Of a DNA stretch of 42,015 bases, positions 1-10,727 are shown piece after piece (within the stretch, counting starts at the first letter, position 1; each line of letters opens with the position of its first letter). The position numbers and the translations under genes were made by a program. This DNA comes from a virus. The notes under the pieces are model-generated. The model searched no databases. It saw nothing but the letters and a program-made list of their open reading frames with translations, and was not told the origin of the DNA. The stretch lies in the IMG/VR virus record IMGVR_UViG_3300020172_001675, positions 1 to 42,015 of that record, one strand, 5' to 3'.

Positions 1-1156
<1,156 letters not shown>

Positions 1157-1159
1157 AGC

Positions 1160-4100
1160 ATGTCTTACACCGTTGGCTTACCAGATGGACGAACTGTCGA
1201 GTTTCCTGACGATGTACCAAAAGACAAAGCTGCGGAGATAATTAAGGCGCAGTTTGGCTCTCGTCAAACACCAATTGGCGGTATTGCTGGCGCTTTAGGC
1301 ATGGGGGTCGAAGCCCCCATCTCCTCGGCACGCACAGGTATTGAGTCTTTGTTTGGCGGCAACGAAGCCGTTGAAGCCGGTCTTGGCCGCAAGGCAAAAC
1401 TGGGGGAGAAGTACGCTGAACAGCCTGGGTGGGAACAGGTCAAGAAGGCTTACGAAGAACGCGGCATCTTCCCCGCCATTGGCGAATACATTAGTCAAGT
1501 CCCTGCTGCATTGGCAGAGCAAGCCCCTCAGATGGCGGCAACCATTGGGACAGCGCGTGTGGGTGGTGCGTTTGGTGGTTTGCCTGGAGCAATTACTGGT
1601 GCAGTTGCCCCGTCTTTTACCCAGATGTATGGCGGTTTCTTAGAACGCCAAGCCGAAGAACAAAAAGCCCGGGGCGAACCTGTTGATGTCAACCGCCTAA
1701 CCGCTGGGTTGGCAGCAGTTCCTGCCGCTGCGTTGGATGTAGCGGCCACCTTCATCCCCTTGGGACGGTCGCTGGCAGGTGCCGTGTTTGGCAAAAACGT
1801 CGAACGCATGCTGGCCAAAGGCGCAGAAAAAGGCGCGGAGAACTTGGCCAAAGAAAGTTTGGTCAAGAGTTTGGCCAAGGGTACGGCGGTTGGTGCGTTG
1901 GCGGAAATCCCAACTGAAGTTGCACAGCAGATGATCGAACGTGCCCAGGCGGGGCTGTCTTTGGTTGACCAAGACGCCCTGGCTGAGTACGGGCAAACGG
2001 CGTTCCAAGTGTCCAAGCTGGCCCCGTTTGGTGCCGCAGGACGGTTGTACGAAAAAGGTGCGGCCAAAGACATCGTGGCCGAGCGCCAGCGCACAGAAGA
2101 AGCCACGGCCCTGGCGCAGCAAGAACAAGTCAAAGCGCAGCAAGAAGCCGAGCAAGCGGAGTACCGCAAGACGGACGAGTACCTGGACACCCTTGAGCAG
2201 CGCTACGGCACGTTCATTGCGCAGATGCAAACGCTGGACGACAAGCTTAAAGTCAAGCCCGCCAAAAGTGATCTGGTTGCACAGGCCGACAACGAAGCAG
2301 CGCGTACCGCACGCAAAGAATTGGTCAACTCGGATGAGACCCGCGCACTGGTAGATGAGTACCGCCAGCCTGGAGTACGTGAGCGCTTACAAGCGCGGCA
2401 AGAGCAGCGCCAGCTTGAACAGCAGACCCGTGAGGGGATGCAAACCAAGGGTGCACAAGCACAGTTGTTTGAAGCGCCTGAAGTTACGGACCAGTCCCCC
2501 CTGGCCCAGATTCAGGCTATAGCGCCGCGCATCCAAGAACTGGATAAACAGATTGCGGCTGCTCAAAAAACAGGCGACGTCCAGCAAATTGCCGAACTGG
2601 GTAACCAACGCAATCAGTTGCAAGAGTCCTTGGCCCCGTTGCTTCCCAGCCGTGCGGACTTGACCAACGCTCAGACAGGGTTGGAGCGCTTCTTAAAAGA
2701 CGCGCAAGACAAGATGGTCAACGCGACCAGCACACAAGACGTTGAGCGCCATGCCAACACGGTAATGCAGCACAAGGCGGCGTTGGAACAACTGCAAGCC
2801 TACGAGCCGTTTGTGGAAGCTGCTCCTGCGGGACTGGATAAAGACAAAGCCAAACTTAAAAAGCTGACGACAGACCTTGATGCTGCTCGCCAGTTGGGGG
2901 ACGCTGAACGCGTGCTGAAGCTGGCCCCGCAGATAAGAGACCTTGAGTCGCGTATCGGCCCTGAGTTGTTTACTGAAGGTGCTAAAAAGCAACGTGTCAC
3001 TGAGGCAGGTGAAGTTTCATACAAGCCCGAGCAAGCAGATTTGTTTGGCTTTGAGTATCCTGAAATTCCCGTGGACAAAGCACTTGCTGAAGCCATGGCG
3101 CAAGGGCGCGAACAATCTGCCGCTGGCCGCAAGAAAGTAGAAGCCGAGCTGCAAGCGTTTGAACGCATGACACAACGGCGTGGGCAAAGCCCTGCGCAGC
3201 AAGCACTGGCCCAGTTGCGCTTAGAAGAAGCAAAGAAACTGCTGTCTAATTTTGAAAAGAAAGAACAGGACTGGGCCAAGCTTGAAAAAGAACCTGACAA
3301 CCTGCGCTACCAAGATGACAGAGACAAACAGTACCGCGAACTCAGCAAACGTGTTAGAGAACTTGAAGCGGAGCTTGAGCAAGCGCCTGTTGATTTGTCA
3401 GTTGTTGCCGACGACAAAGAGTTCTTAAGCAACCTTGGAGCTATCAAGAACCGGGCACTGGGGATAACACCCCCCACGCCTGCTGGCGCGGTGCCTAAAA
3501 AAGAGTTTCCACAAAACGTGTATGGCCAGTCGCTACTCAAGATTCAAGAGCAACTGGACGCGGCCAAAGGGCAAAAGAAAGCCAAGATTCAAAAACTCTA
3601 CAACTACCTGACGGCAGGGTTGTCTGAGCCAGAGATTGCAAAGCTCGTTGCAGAAAGTACGCCCGAAGCCGCGCCGGGGATGCGCGTTAAGTCTGACGTA
3701 GCCAAAGAGTTGGAGACCGCCAGGGAATCGTTGGCGGACGTAGAAAAGCGCATAGCCATTGGTGAGAAGCGCCGCCGTGCTGCTCCCGAACAATCTTTGG
3801 AAGATTTGACGGACGAGCGCGTTGCCGATTTGTTGGATCGTTTGCTGCCCGGCGCTTTGAAAACTGGCGAAGGCAAAACCGAAATAGTAAGTTTTGAAAC
3901 TGCTGACGGTGAGCGTAGGAGAGTTGCAGCGCCCAAACCCACACTGCAAAAAGCGCAGAAAGCTAAAGAGCTTCCAATTGAGTCTGCACAGAGACTTGCG
4001 CAAGAACTACGGGACAACGAACGGCTGCTGGACTCCCTCAATGACCAGATCAAACGGGCAGGCAAACCTAAAGGCGAAAAACTCAACGCCCTGAATGCGC

Positions 4101-7100
4101 TTAAAGAACAGCGCAGTTTTCTTCAAAAAGAAAACGACAATTTGCGCAAAGCGTATGACCGCTTGGTGTCGTTGGAACAACCTGCGTACAAAGCCAAAGA
4201 AACAGAACCCACTACTGGCGATTTGTTTGGCCCGTTAGAAGCAGCGCGAAAAGAACTTGGCCCCCAAGAAAAGCGTTTGCAACAGTTGATGGACGAGCGC
4301 GACGCGTTGGTTGCGGAACAAAACCGCAGAAACCAAACCGCCAGCACTGCACAAATGCAGGAACTGTTGGATAAGTTTTCTAAGCTTCCTACCGGGCGGC
4401 TTAAAGAACTGGACAAGCAGATAGATGCTTTGGGCGAACAGCTTGGTCGCACTGAAGGGCGCGTGAATGAGCGTTACTCTGCGTTTGTCCAAGCACGCGA
4501 AGCCGAACGTGTGGCGGATGCTACCGAGGATTCAGTGCCATCACTGGAGCAGTTCATTGACCGTTTGCGCAAGCAAGGGTCTTTGATGACCGACGACCAG
4601 TTGCAAAACCTTTATTGGTCTAACCGGGCAAAGCGGGATGATGCGCTGAACACTACGGGCACTGATGTTCCTGACCAACGAACACTGCCGCAATTTGGTT
4701 TGGCGCAATACGTTAAAGCCAAGCAAGAAGTTCCAAAAGATGAGTTGGACGCGGCCCGTACCAAGTACGTGGATACGCAAAACCTGATTGAAAGCCTGCG
4801 CAAAGCGCTGTCTGCTACTGATAGCGATGGCGGCAAAGCGTTGCGTGACTTGGCTACAAAGCTGCAAACCACTTACGAAAACAAAACACAAGTTTTTGGC
4901 GGTGCTACCGCAGGGTTTAAGCAGGCTGCTGCGCCTTACACAAGCGATCGCCAACGGGCGTACTACGAGGCAATTCCAGCACAAGTCAAAAAGCTGCTCA
5001 ATATGGCCAACTTGGCCCAAGCGGCCAAGAAAACTACGGGCAACATCCCCAAGGATTTGCAAACACGGCTTGAGAAAGCACAAGAAGAACAGACCCGCGC
5101 CAAAGAAAAACTGGACGTTTTGGAAAAGCGTCAACGGGCATACGAGCAGCAACAAGACGTTATTACTGGCGCGGCTCCTGGCCAGCGCGAAGCAGACCGC
5201 TTGAAGGCGGGTGCGGGGTACCGCACAGCAGCGGGGAAGCTGCGCACAAAGCCCACGAAGAAAGCAAGCTGGGGTATTGAGTCCGTCCCCAAAACAAAAG
5301 AAGCCAAGCCTTCGGAAGTTGCTAAAGCTGCGGCAGAGATGGCTCGTGCAGCAAACTTGGTCAAGGCGGCGGAACGGCTGGCCAAACCCACAACCGTTAC
5401 GGTTGCTGACGACATTGACGAGTTGCGGCAGCAACTTGCCCGTGCGCAAAAAGCGGCTGCGGGGGATACGGACAAAGACAATCCCGCTGTAAGAGAACGC
5501 AATCGACTGGCGCAACAATTGGCGGACTCTATAAAACGCACGCCCTCTATTCCAAACGTTATTGTCGAGTCCCAAAAGAAACTGGACATGCTCAGCAGCG
5601 CCGTCAAAGCGCTGGACCCTGCGGCCAACGGCACGTTTGCTCCTGAAAAAACCATTGACGTTATGCTGGAGATGGAACGGCTGCAAGCTGAACTGGGCGA
5701 GTATGTTTACCGGGGTGGTAAATTAACCGAGCAGCAGCTTTCTGGCGCAGCGGCAGCAGAGGCAACGGCCAAGCTCATTCAGACAAAAGGAGCAGACACA
5801 CCTGCTGCTTTGGCTAGAACAGCCAAGGACTATGAGTTGGCGGTGAACCGGGTTGATTCCCAGCTTACAGACCTGCGCAAACAACTGGACAAAATCAAAG
5901 CTGAGTTTGAAACGGTTGCCAAAAACGAAACAACGGTTGACGGCGAAACCGCAAGAAAAGCCCCAGTGGTTGTTGAGGCAAAACTTGCGGAGCTTATTGA
6001 AAAGGCTACGCCTGTAGATGCTGCGCACACCAAAGCGGTGGCGCTGTACAAAGTGGCTCGTCGTGATTTGCTCATGTTCCAGTATGAAATGGGCAAAGGG
6101 GTGCGCCAGCAGTACGCAGATGCCGTGGCCGCGCTACAGGCGGAAACTGAGCGCCAAGCAAAAGACCCTGCGTTGGCAGCGGTTGCAAAACGTAACGAAT
6201 CGAATGCTGCTGTGTTGGCACAACTGCAAGATCGGCTGGCCAAATCACAAGTTGCTTTGGAAAAAGCAAGGGCCAAAGAACGCGCTACCCCTGCGCCAGA
6301 CAATCGGACTGCCGAACAAAAAGCCGACGACGAACGTCAAGATCGTTTAGAACAGCTTTTGAAAGGCCCGTCAGCAGAGTTGGCCGCGTTGCCCGGCACG
6401 CGCATTGAAGTGGACACAACGGGCCAGTTGGCACAAGCTGTACAAAACAACGCCAAGCGCATGCTTGGTTTGTCACAAGCTGCGTTGGAAAAAGCCATTG
6501 CCAAAAACGACGTTGCCGCAGTGCAAAAAGCAACTGCGGATGTTCAGCGCTATGAAAGAGAACTTGCCCAGGCAATGCCTGCGGGTGAGCGCGTTACAAC
6601 TAAGGTGGGCGAAGGTGCTCCAAGCACAGCACCAAGCACGCAGCCCGTTGCGGAAGGCACACGACTTGGTGCACGCAGGGTTGGTCCGCTTGTTCGACAG
6701 GCCCAAAGACCGCCAGGACAGATGCTTACGGGTTCTGGGCTGGATGTTAAGCAGGGAAGCCAGAATCCGCCAAGGCAGGCTGGGGCTGTCCGACTGCGCA
6801 GCTATGACTTGTCTCCTGAAGCGGCCAACGCAATCAGTCTGGCTACGCTGAACAAGCAAGTGAAAGCCGCAGAAGGCGACCGCAAAGCCGAGTTGCAAGA
6901 GCAGTATAAGCTGCAAACTGAGGGGCTTACTAAAGAGCAAGTTGCGGAGCGGCTTGCAGAAGGCAAGCGTTTGATTGGCAGCGACGAGTCTATGGCGTTA
7001 ATTGCACAGCGCGAGAACCTGCGCCAAGCTAATGCTGATTTGAACAAAGCCCGCACCGAACTCAACGCAGCAGAAACCGCTGCGGAGAAAAGCGGGGTTA

Positions 7101-10100
7101 AAGACAGCCCGGCTGTGATGGTGGCGCAAGATGCGTTTGATCAGGCAAGCGACGCCATAGAGATGTTGGAGAAGCGCATCTCTCGCATGCGGGAAGCTGA
7201 GCAAGCCAGCAAACAAGCACGCCGCACAGGCGCAACGGCGGAGCAAGAAGCCGACAGCGCGGTTGAAGAAGACGTAGATAAAAACGCGCCAGTTACGCGC
7301 TCACAAAAAGCCGTTGGCGATTTCTACTTTGACGAAGGCGATGTGTCTCCTACCCAGTACAAGACTGTGGCTGGGACGCGGTTGTCTGACCAAGCCATTG
7401 AAGAGATCAATGACGGCAGTTTGATCTACGCGTTGAACGATGTGGCCAAGAACGGTGCAACGCCATTACTGCGTGAGAACGCAGCCAAGGTAGCGCAGTT
7501 TGTTCGCCAGACCAAGGTTCGCGTTGTCAGCCGCATCACCATTGAGGGCAAGCAGTACCCGGCGGCGTATGAGGCGTCTACCAACACAATACTGTTAACT
7601 CAGGATGGCATGACACAAGAAGACCTTGTGCACGAAGCAACCCACGCCGCCACCATGCGCGTGATTGAGATGCCTGAGAAAGACCTGACGCCCATGCAGC
7701 GCCAAGCCAAGCGCGAACTGGAGGCGATGCTCAAAGCCATCAAACGCGACAAGAACTTTGAAGGTGAGTACGCAACCGCAGACCTGAAGGAGTTTGTGTC
7801 CGAAGCGCAGTCTAACGACGACCTGCGCACAAAGATGGAGCAAAAGCCTTGGTTCCGTGGCAACATGTTGGTGCGTGCAATACGGCGTTTCTTGAACCTA
7901 ATTGGCTTTGATACGCAAGAGTTGATGACAGCACGGGCGCAAGAATTGATTGAAACCATCTACATGCCCTCGCGTTCAATCCAGGGTGTTGGCAGAAGCG
8001 CTGCGGCTGCACGACCAACATCCGCCATTGTTGGCTACGACCCAACAACCACGGCCAAGATTAAAGGTAACTTTTACGGGCTGGCTGGTCGGGTACAGCT
8101 TGTTGACAGGCTTGCCGCAGCGGACGCTGCCATCGTGGCCGCAGAAGGCGCAGACAAATTAACTTCTGTTGAAGCGTTCCAGGCGCAGTACTTCATGCGC
8201 ATGGCAGACAAAGTGACCCAGGCGGCGGGGCAGTTCGTTACTAGCGGCCCGGTGCGCATCGTGGCGGACAAGCGCACTACCGGGACGGAGTACCGCTATG
8301 AGTCTGTTGAGGGGGCCAACCTGCTTCGTGTGAGCGAACACCTGGAGCAAGCCACTAAAGCCAGCGGGCGCAGTGCGGACGACATTGAGCGCATGTTCAC
8401 CGTGATAAGCGCAGGTGCAAGAGCCGAGGCTATTCCCAACGGCTGGATTCGTTTGAACACTGGTGATGCTAAAAAAGCCAAGGCTGAGTACGATGAGGAC
8501 AAGGCGTACTTGAACGCCAACCCCAAGGTCAAGCAGTACATGGATGCGGCATCAGCGGAGTACCGCCAGTACAACGCAGGTCTTTTGGACTTTGCCGCGC
8601 AATGTGATTTCCTGACGCCTGAAGAAGCTACTCGTTTGAAGCGCGTGCCCTATGCTCCGTACTACCGTATTGAAGACGGCGTGGTCAAGTTGTTTGTAGA
8701 AGACGAGCGCCCCATCAGGATTGGCAACATCAAGGACAACCCAGACTTGCAGCGCATGATTGGGGACAACAAAAAGATACTGCCGATTCTTACCAGTGCT
8801 GTGCAGAACACGTACATGCTGACCCGTGCCGCCTTGGACAACAAGGCCGCATACGAGACATCCAACGCCATGTACAAAGCGGGGTTTGCTTCTAAGTATG
8901 GCCCAGGCCGAGGCCCCGACGGCACCGACACAGTGCACTTCAAGGTCGAGGGTAAGCCCTACTTTGCAACAATTGATTCGGATACGTTTGGTATTCCAGC
9001 GCACTTAATTGTCAAGGGCATGGAGGGCATCAAGACTACGCTGCCACAGCTCGTGCAGATGTTGGGCGTGCCTGCTGACATCTTGCGCAAGTTCATTACC
9101 CGCTCCCCCGCATACGCTGTGCGGCAAATTATTCGAGACCCTATCAACGCGGCTTTGCTGTCGGGTACTGATGGCGTGCCTGTGCTCAACGCAATTCGGC
9201 AGTTGGCCAAGATGCGCAATGGGCAGAACACGACCCAAGACGAACTCATGCGCGGTCTGGTTGTCAGCAGCAACGTCTACACGGGCAACGAGAAAGACAT
9301 GGAGAAGTTCTTGCAGGACATCCAGTCTGGCAAGGGCAAGTGGACAAAAATGATGGGGGTGATTGACAGCGCGGCTTTGCAGGCGGACGTTGCCACCAGA
9401 GCGCTGGTGTATGAGTCGGCCTTGAAGCGGGGTTTGTCTAAAGCCCAGGCGCAGTTTGTGGCAATGGAGTCCCAGAATTTTGGGCGCAGGGGGTTGTCGC
9501 CCAGCATGCAAATGTTGTCCACAATGGTTCCGTTCTTCAACGCGCAGATTCAAGGCTTGGATGTGCTGTACCGCACCCTGCGCGGCAAAATGCCGTTTGC
9601 CCAGCAGATGGAAATTCAACGCAAGCTGAAGGCCCGTGGGATGATGCTGATGGCTGGCGCTATGGCCTACGCCATCATGATGCAAGACGATGAAGCCTAC
9701 AAGCTGGCTACGCCCGAACAGCGCTACGGCAACTTCTTCGTGTACATCCCAGGCGTAAAAGACCCGCTGCGAATCCCCATTCCCTACGAGATTGGCGTGC
9801 TGTTCATGGCTATTCCCCAGGCCATAGTGGACGTAGCCATCCGCGACACAAAGGCGTCGGAAGCAATCAAGGGTATTGGCAAGCTGTTGTGGCAGTCCGC
9901 GCCTGGGGTTGTGCCTGTGGGTGCAAAGCCTTGGCTGGAAGCTTTCTACGGGCAGACCGCGTTTGGGCCAATAGAAAACCAACGCGAGAAAATGCTTGCG
10001 GCGGGGGAGCGTTATCGCCCAGGCACTACCGAAGTGGCCAAGGCTTTGGGGTCGTTTACGGGGGTTGTGGGTGTGTCGCCGCTGATGTTGGAGCACTTTG

Positions 10101-10564
10101 TAAAGAGCTACACCAGCATGCTGGGGATTTCCGCGTTGCACATGCTTGACCCTGTGTTTGCAACGGGAGCGGGGGGCGAGAAGGCATCTATCCCCGCAAG
10201 CAAGCAGCCGTTTGTTGGCGGCTTGTTCCACTCAGCCGAAGGCCGGTTCTTGATTGACCGCGCTTACGGACGCATGGATGAGATTGTGCAGGCGTCAAAC
10301 ACCTACGAAGGCCTGATGAACAAAGGCCAGAGAGCCGAAGCGCGGGCGTTCGCCCAACGCCAGAGCAATCTGATAGCTATGAAAGACGAGGCGGGGGCGT
10401 TCAGGCAAGAGATGGGGGAGCTGTTCTCAGAAGAACGCGCCATCCGCGACAACCCCCGGTTGACTACGGCTCAGAAGGACGAGCGCTTGGATCGCTTGAA
10501 GCGCTTTGAGAACAAGATTGCGGAGCGGTTTTATAAACTATCCGAAAGAACCACACGCCAGTAA
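1160..10564 (+). CDS. Giant polyvalent virion protein with zincin motif
   Basis: This is a 3134-residue protein. The N-terminus (about 1-35) is a small domain of the form SYTVGLPDGRTVEFPDD. Residues about 95-290 hold Ala/Gly-rich hydrophobic segments that could be membrane-active. Residues about 300-2050 are mostly charged coiled coil. An HEATH site (HExxH, residues 2158-2162) marks a metallopeptidase-like domain. The last ~700 residues resemble large polyvalent protein C-termini and include a hydrophobic helix near 2825. Such proteins are known in phages and conjugative elements and are thought to enter the host with the DNA. AAGGA lies about 8 nt before the ATG. Ejection and protease activity are inferred. 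It ends convergent to the minus-strand replication genes. Confidence 0.85.
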   Translation: MSYTVGLPDGRTVEFPDDVPKDKAAEIIKAQFGSRQTPIGGIAGALGMGVEAPISSARTGIESLFGGNEAVEAGLGRKAKLGEKYAEQPGWEQVKKAYEERGIFPAIGEYISQVPAALAEQAPQMAATIGTARVGGAFGGLPGAITGAVAPSFTQMYGGFLERQAEEQKARGEPVDVNRLTAGLAAVPAAALDVAATFIPLGRSLAGAVFGKNVERMLAKGAEKGAENLAKESLVKSLAKGTAVGALAEIPTEVAQQMIERAQAGLSLVDQDALAEYGQTAFQVSKLAPFGAAGRLYEKGAAKDIVAERQRTEEATALAQQEQVKAQQEAEQAEYRKTDEYLDTLEQRYGTFIAQMQTLDDKLKVKPAKSDLVAQADNEAARTARKELVNSDETRALVDEYRQPGVRERLQARQEQRQLEQQTREGMQTKGAQAQLFEAPEVTDQSPLAQIQAIAPRIQELDKQIAAAQKTGDVQQIAELGNQRNQLQESLAPLLPSRADLTNAQTGLERFLKDAQDKMVNATSTQDVERHANTVMQHKAALEQLQAYEPFVEAAPAGLDKDKAKLKKLTTDLDAARQLGDAERVLKLAPQIRDLESRIGPELFTEGAKKQRVTEAGEVSYKPEQADLFGFEYPEIPVDKALAEAMAQGREQSAAGRKKVEAELQAFERMTQRRGQSPAQQALAQLRLEEAKKLLSNFEKKEQDWAKLEKEPDNLRYQDDRDKQYRELSKRVRELEAELEQAPVDLSVVADDKEFLSNLGAIKNRALGITPPTPAGAVPKKEFPQNVYGQSLLKIQEQLDAAKGQKKAKIQKLYNYLTAGLSEPEIAKLVAESTPEAAPGMRVKSDVAKELETARESLADVEKRIAIGEKRRRAAPEQSLEDLTDERVADLLDRLLPGALKTGEGKTEIVSFETADGERRRVAAPKPTLQKAQKAKELPIESAQRLAQELRDNERLLDSLNDQIKRAGKPKGEKLNALNALKEQRSFLQKENDNLRKAYDRLVSLEQPAYKAKETEPTTGDLFGPLEAARKELGPQEKRLQQLMDERDALVAEQNRRNQTASTAQMQELLDKFSKLPTGRLKELDKQIDALGEQLGRTEGRVNERYSAFVQAREAERVADATEDSVPSLEQFIDRLRKQGSLMTDDQLQNLYWSNRAKRDDALNTTGTDVPDQRTLPQFGLAQYVKAKQEVPKDELDAARTKYVDTQNLIESLRKALSATDSDGGKALRDLATKLQTTYENKTQVFGGATAGFKQAAAPYTSDRQRAYYEAIPAQVKKLLNMANLAQAAKKTTGNIPKDLQTRLEKAQEEQTRAKEKLDVLEKRQRAYEQQQDVITGAAPGQREADRLKAGAGYRTAAGKLRTKPTKKASWGIESVPKTKEAKPSEVAKAAAEMARAANLVKAAERLAKPTTVTVADDIDELRQQLARAQKAAAGDTDKDNPAVRERNRLAQQLADSIKRTPSIPNVIVESQKKLDMLSSAVKALDPAANGTFAPEKTIDVMLEMERLQAELGEYVYRGGKLTEQQLSGAAAAEATAKLIQTKGADTPAALARTAKDYELAVNRVDSQLTDLRKQLDKIKAEFETVAKNETTVDGETARKAPVVVEAKLAELIEKATPVDAAHTKAVALYKVARRDLLMFQYEMGKGVRQQYADAVAALQAETERQAKDPALAAVAKRNESNAAVLAQLQDRLAKSQVALEKARAKERATPAPDNRTAEQKADDERQDRLEQLLKGPSAELAALPGTRIEVDTTGQLAQAVQNNAKRMLGLSQAALEKAIAKNDVAAVQKATADVQRYERELAQAMPAGERVTTKVGEGAPSTAPSTQPVAEGTRLGARRVGPLVRQAQRPPGQMLTGSGLDVKQGSQNPPRQAGAVRLRSYDLSPEAANAISLATLNKQVKAAEGDRKAELQEQYKLQTEGLTKEQVAERLAEGKRLIGSDESMALIAQRENLRQANADLNKARTELNAAETAAEKSGVKDSPAVMVAQDAFDQASDAIEMLEKRISRMREAEQASKQARRTGATAEQEADSAVEEDVDKNAPVTRSQKAVGDFYFDEGDVSPTQYKTVAGTRLSDQAIEEINDGSLIYALNDVAKNGATPLLRENAAKVAQFVRQTKVRVVSRITIEGKQYPAAYEASTNTILLTQDGMTQEDLVHEATHAATMRVIEMPEKDLTPMQRQAKRELEAMLKAIKRDKNFEGEYATADLKEFVSEAQSNDDLRTKMEQKPWFRGNMLVRAIRRFLNLIGFDTQELMTARAQELIETIYMPSRSIQGVGRSAAAARPTSAIVGYDPTTTAKIKGNFYGLAGRVQLVDRLAAADAAIVAAEGADKLTSVEAFQAQYFMRMADKVTQAAGQFVTSGPVRIVADKRTTGTEYRYESVEGANLLRVSEHLEQATKASGRSADDIERMFTVISAGARAEAIPNGWIRLNTGDAKKAKAEYDEDKAYLNANPKVKQYMDAASAEYRQYNAGLLDFAAQCDFLTPEEATRLKRVPYAPYYRIEDGVVKLFVEDERPIRIGNIKDNPDLQRMIGDNKKILPILTSAVQNTYMLTRAALDNKAAYETSNAMYKAGFASKYGPGRGPDGTDTVHFKVEGKPYFATIDSDTFGIPAHLIVKGMEGIKTTLPQLVQMLGVPADILRKFITRSPAYAVRQIIRDPINAALLSGTDGVPVLNAIRQLAKMRNGQNTTQDELMRGLVVSSNVYTGNEKDMEKFLQDIQSGKGKWTKMMGVIDSAALQADVATRALVYESALKRGLSKAQAQFVAMESQNFGRRGLSPSMQMLSTMVPFFNAQIQGLDVLYRTLRGKMPFAQQMEIQRKLKARGMMLMAGAMAYAIMMQDDEAYKLATPEQRYGNFFVYIPGVKDPLRIPIPYEIGVLFMAIPQAIVDVAIRDTKASEAIKGIGKLLWQSAPGVVPVGAKPWLEAFYGQTAFGPIENQREKMLAAGERYRPGTTEVAKALGSFTGVVGVSPLMLEHFVKSYTSMLGISALHMLDPVFATGAGGEKASIPASKQPFVGGLFHSAEGRFLIDRAYGRMDEIVQASNTYEGLMNKGQRAEARAFAQRQSNLIAMKDEAGAFRQEMGELFSEERAIRDNPRLTTAQKDERLDRLKRFENKIAERFYKLSERTTRQ

Positions 10565-10727
10565 ACCCGTCCCGAACACATGGTTCGGCACGGGCATCGA
10601 ATAGGCGGTGGTGAAGGGCTTTGCGCAAGCCCTCTTCGCGGGTAGCTTCTAGATCGAGGCAGGGGACAAAGAACCCCTGCCCCTTCTCAAGTTGCGCCCA
10701 GGGATAGTTGATTCTTAATTTCTTCAT
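10464..10727 (-). CDS. Small phage protein overlapping two neighbours
   Basis: This is an 87-residue ORF. Its first ~60 residues look like a genuine small phage protein: INYPWAQLEKGQGFFVPCLD, then a helical REEGLRKALHHRL segment and DGFTGVWFFR. No function is known to me. It starts 41 nt inside the 3' end of the primase-helicase gene, with GGAAG just upstream of the ATG. Its last ~33 codons run antisense through the 3' end of the giant virion gene. That tail is low-complexity and may be non-conserved. The evidence is the protein-like composition of the first two thirds, which also explains an otherwise empty 122-nt gap. Confidence 0.6.
   Translation of the reverse strand: MKKLRINYPWAQLEKGQGFFVPCLDLEATREEGLRKALHHRLFDARAEPCVRDGFTGVWFFRIVYKTAPQSCSQSASSDPSARPSEP
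10566..10594. terminator. Hairpin at the convergent gene end, terminator-like
   Basis: An inverted repeat starts 2 nt after the giant gene's stop: CCCGTCCCGAAC pairs with GTTCGGCACGGG (11 of 12 pairs, 5-nt loop). No U-tract follows on the plus strand. Two further perfect stems lie at 10615-10633 (7 bp) and 10658-10681 (8 bp). All three sit inside a probable small minus-strand gene, so the terminator role is uncertain. Confidence 0.4.

Noticed and set aside
4541-5686. Long minus-strand open frame of 381 codons inside the giant gene
   Set aside because: It is a shadow of the plus-strand frame: composition is Arg/Leu/Cys/Gln-rich, no motif, no ribosome site, and the plus-strand protein is coherent through the region.
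9005-10231. Minus-strand open frame of 408 codons inside the giant gene
   Set aside because: His/Gln/Arg-rich antisense shadow without motifs; opposite frame encodes the conserved C-terminal part of the giant protein.
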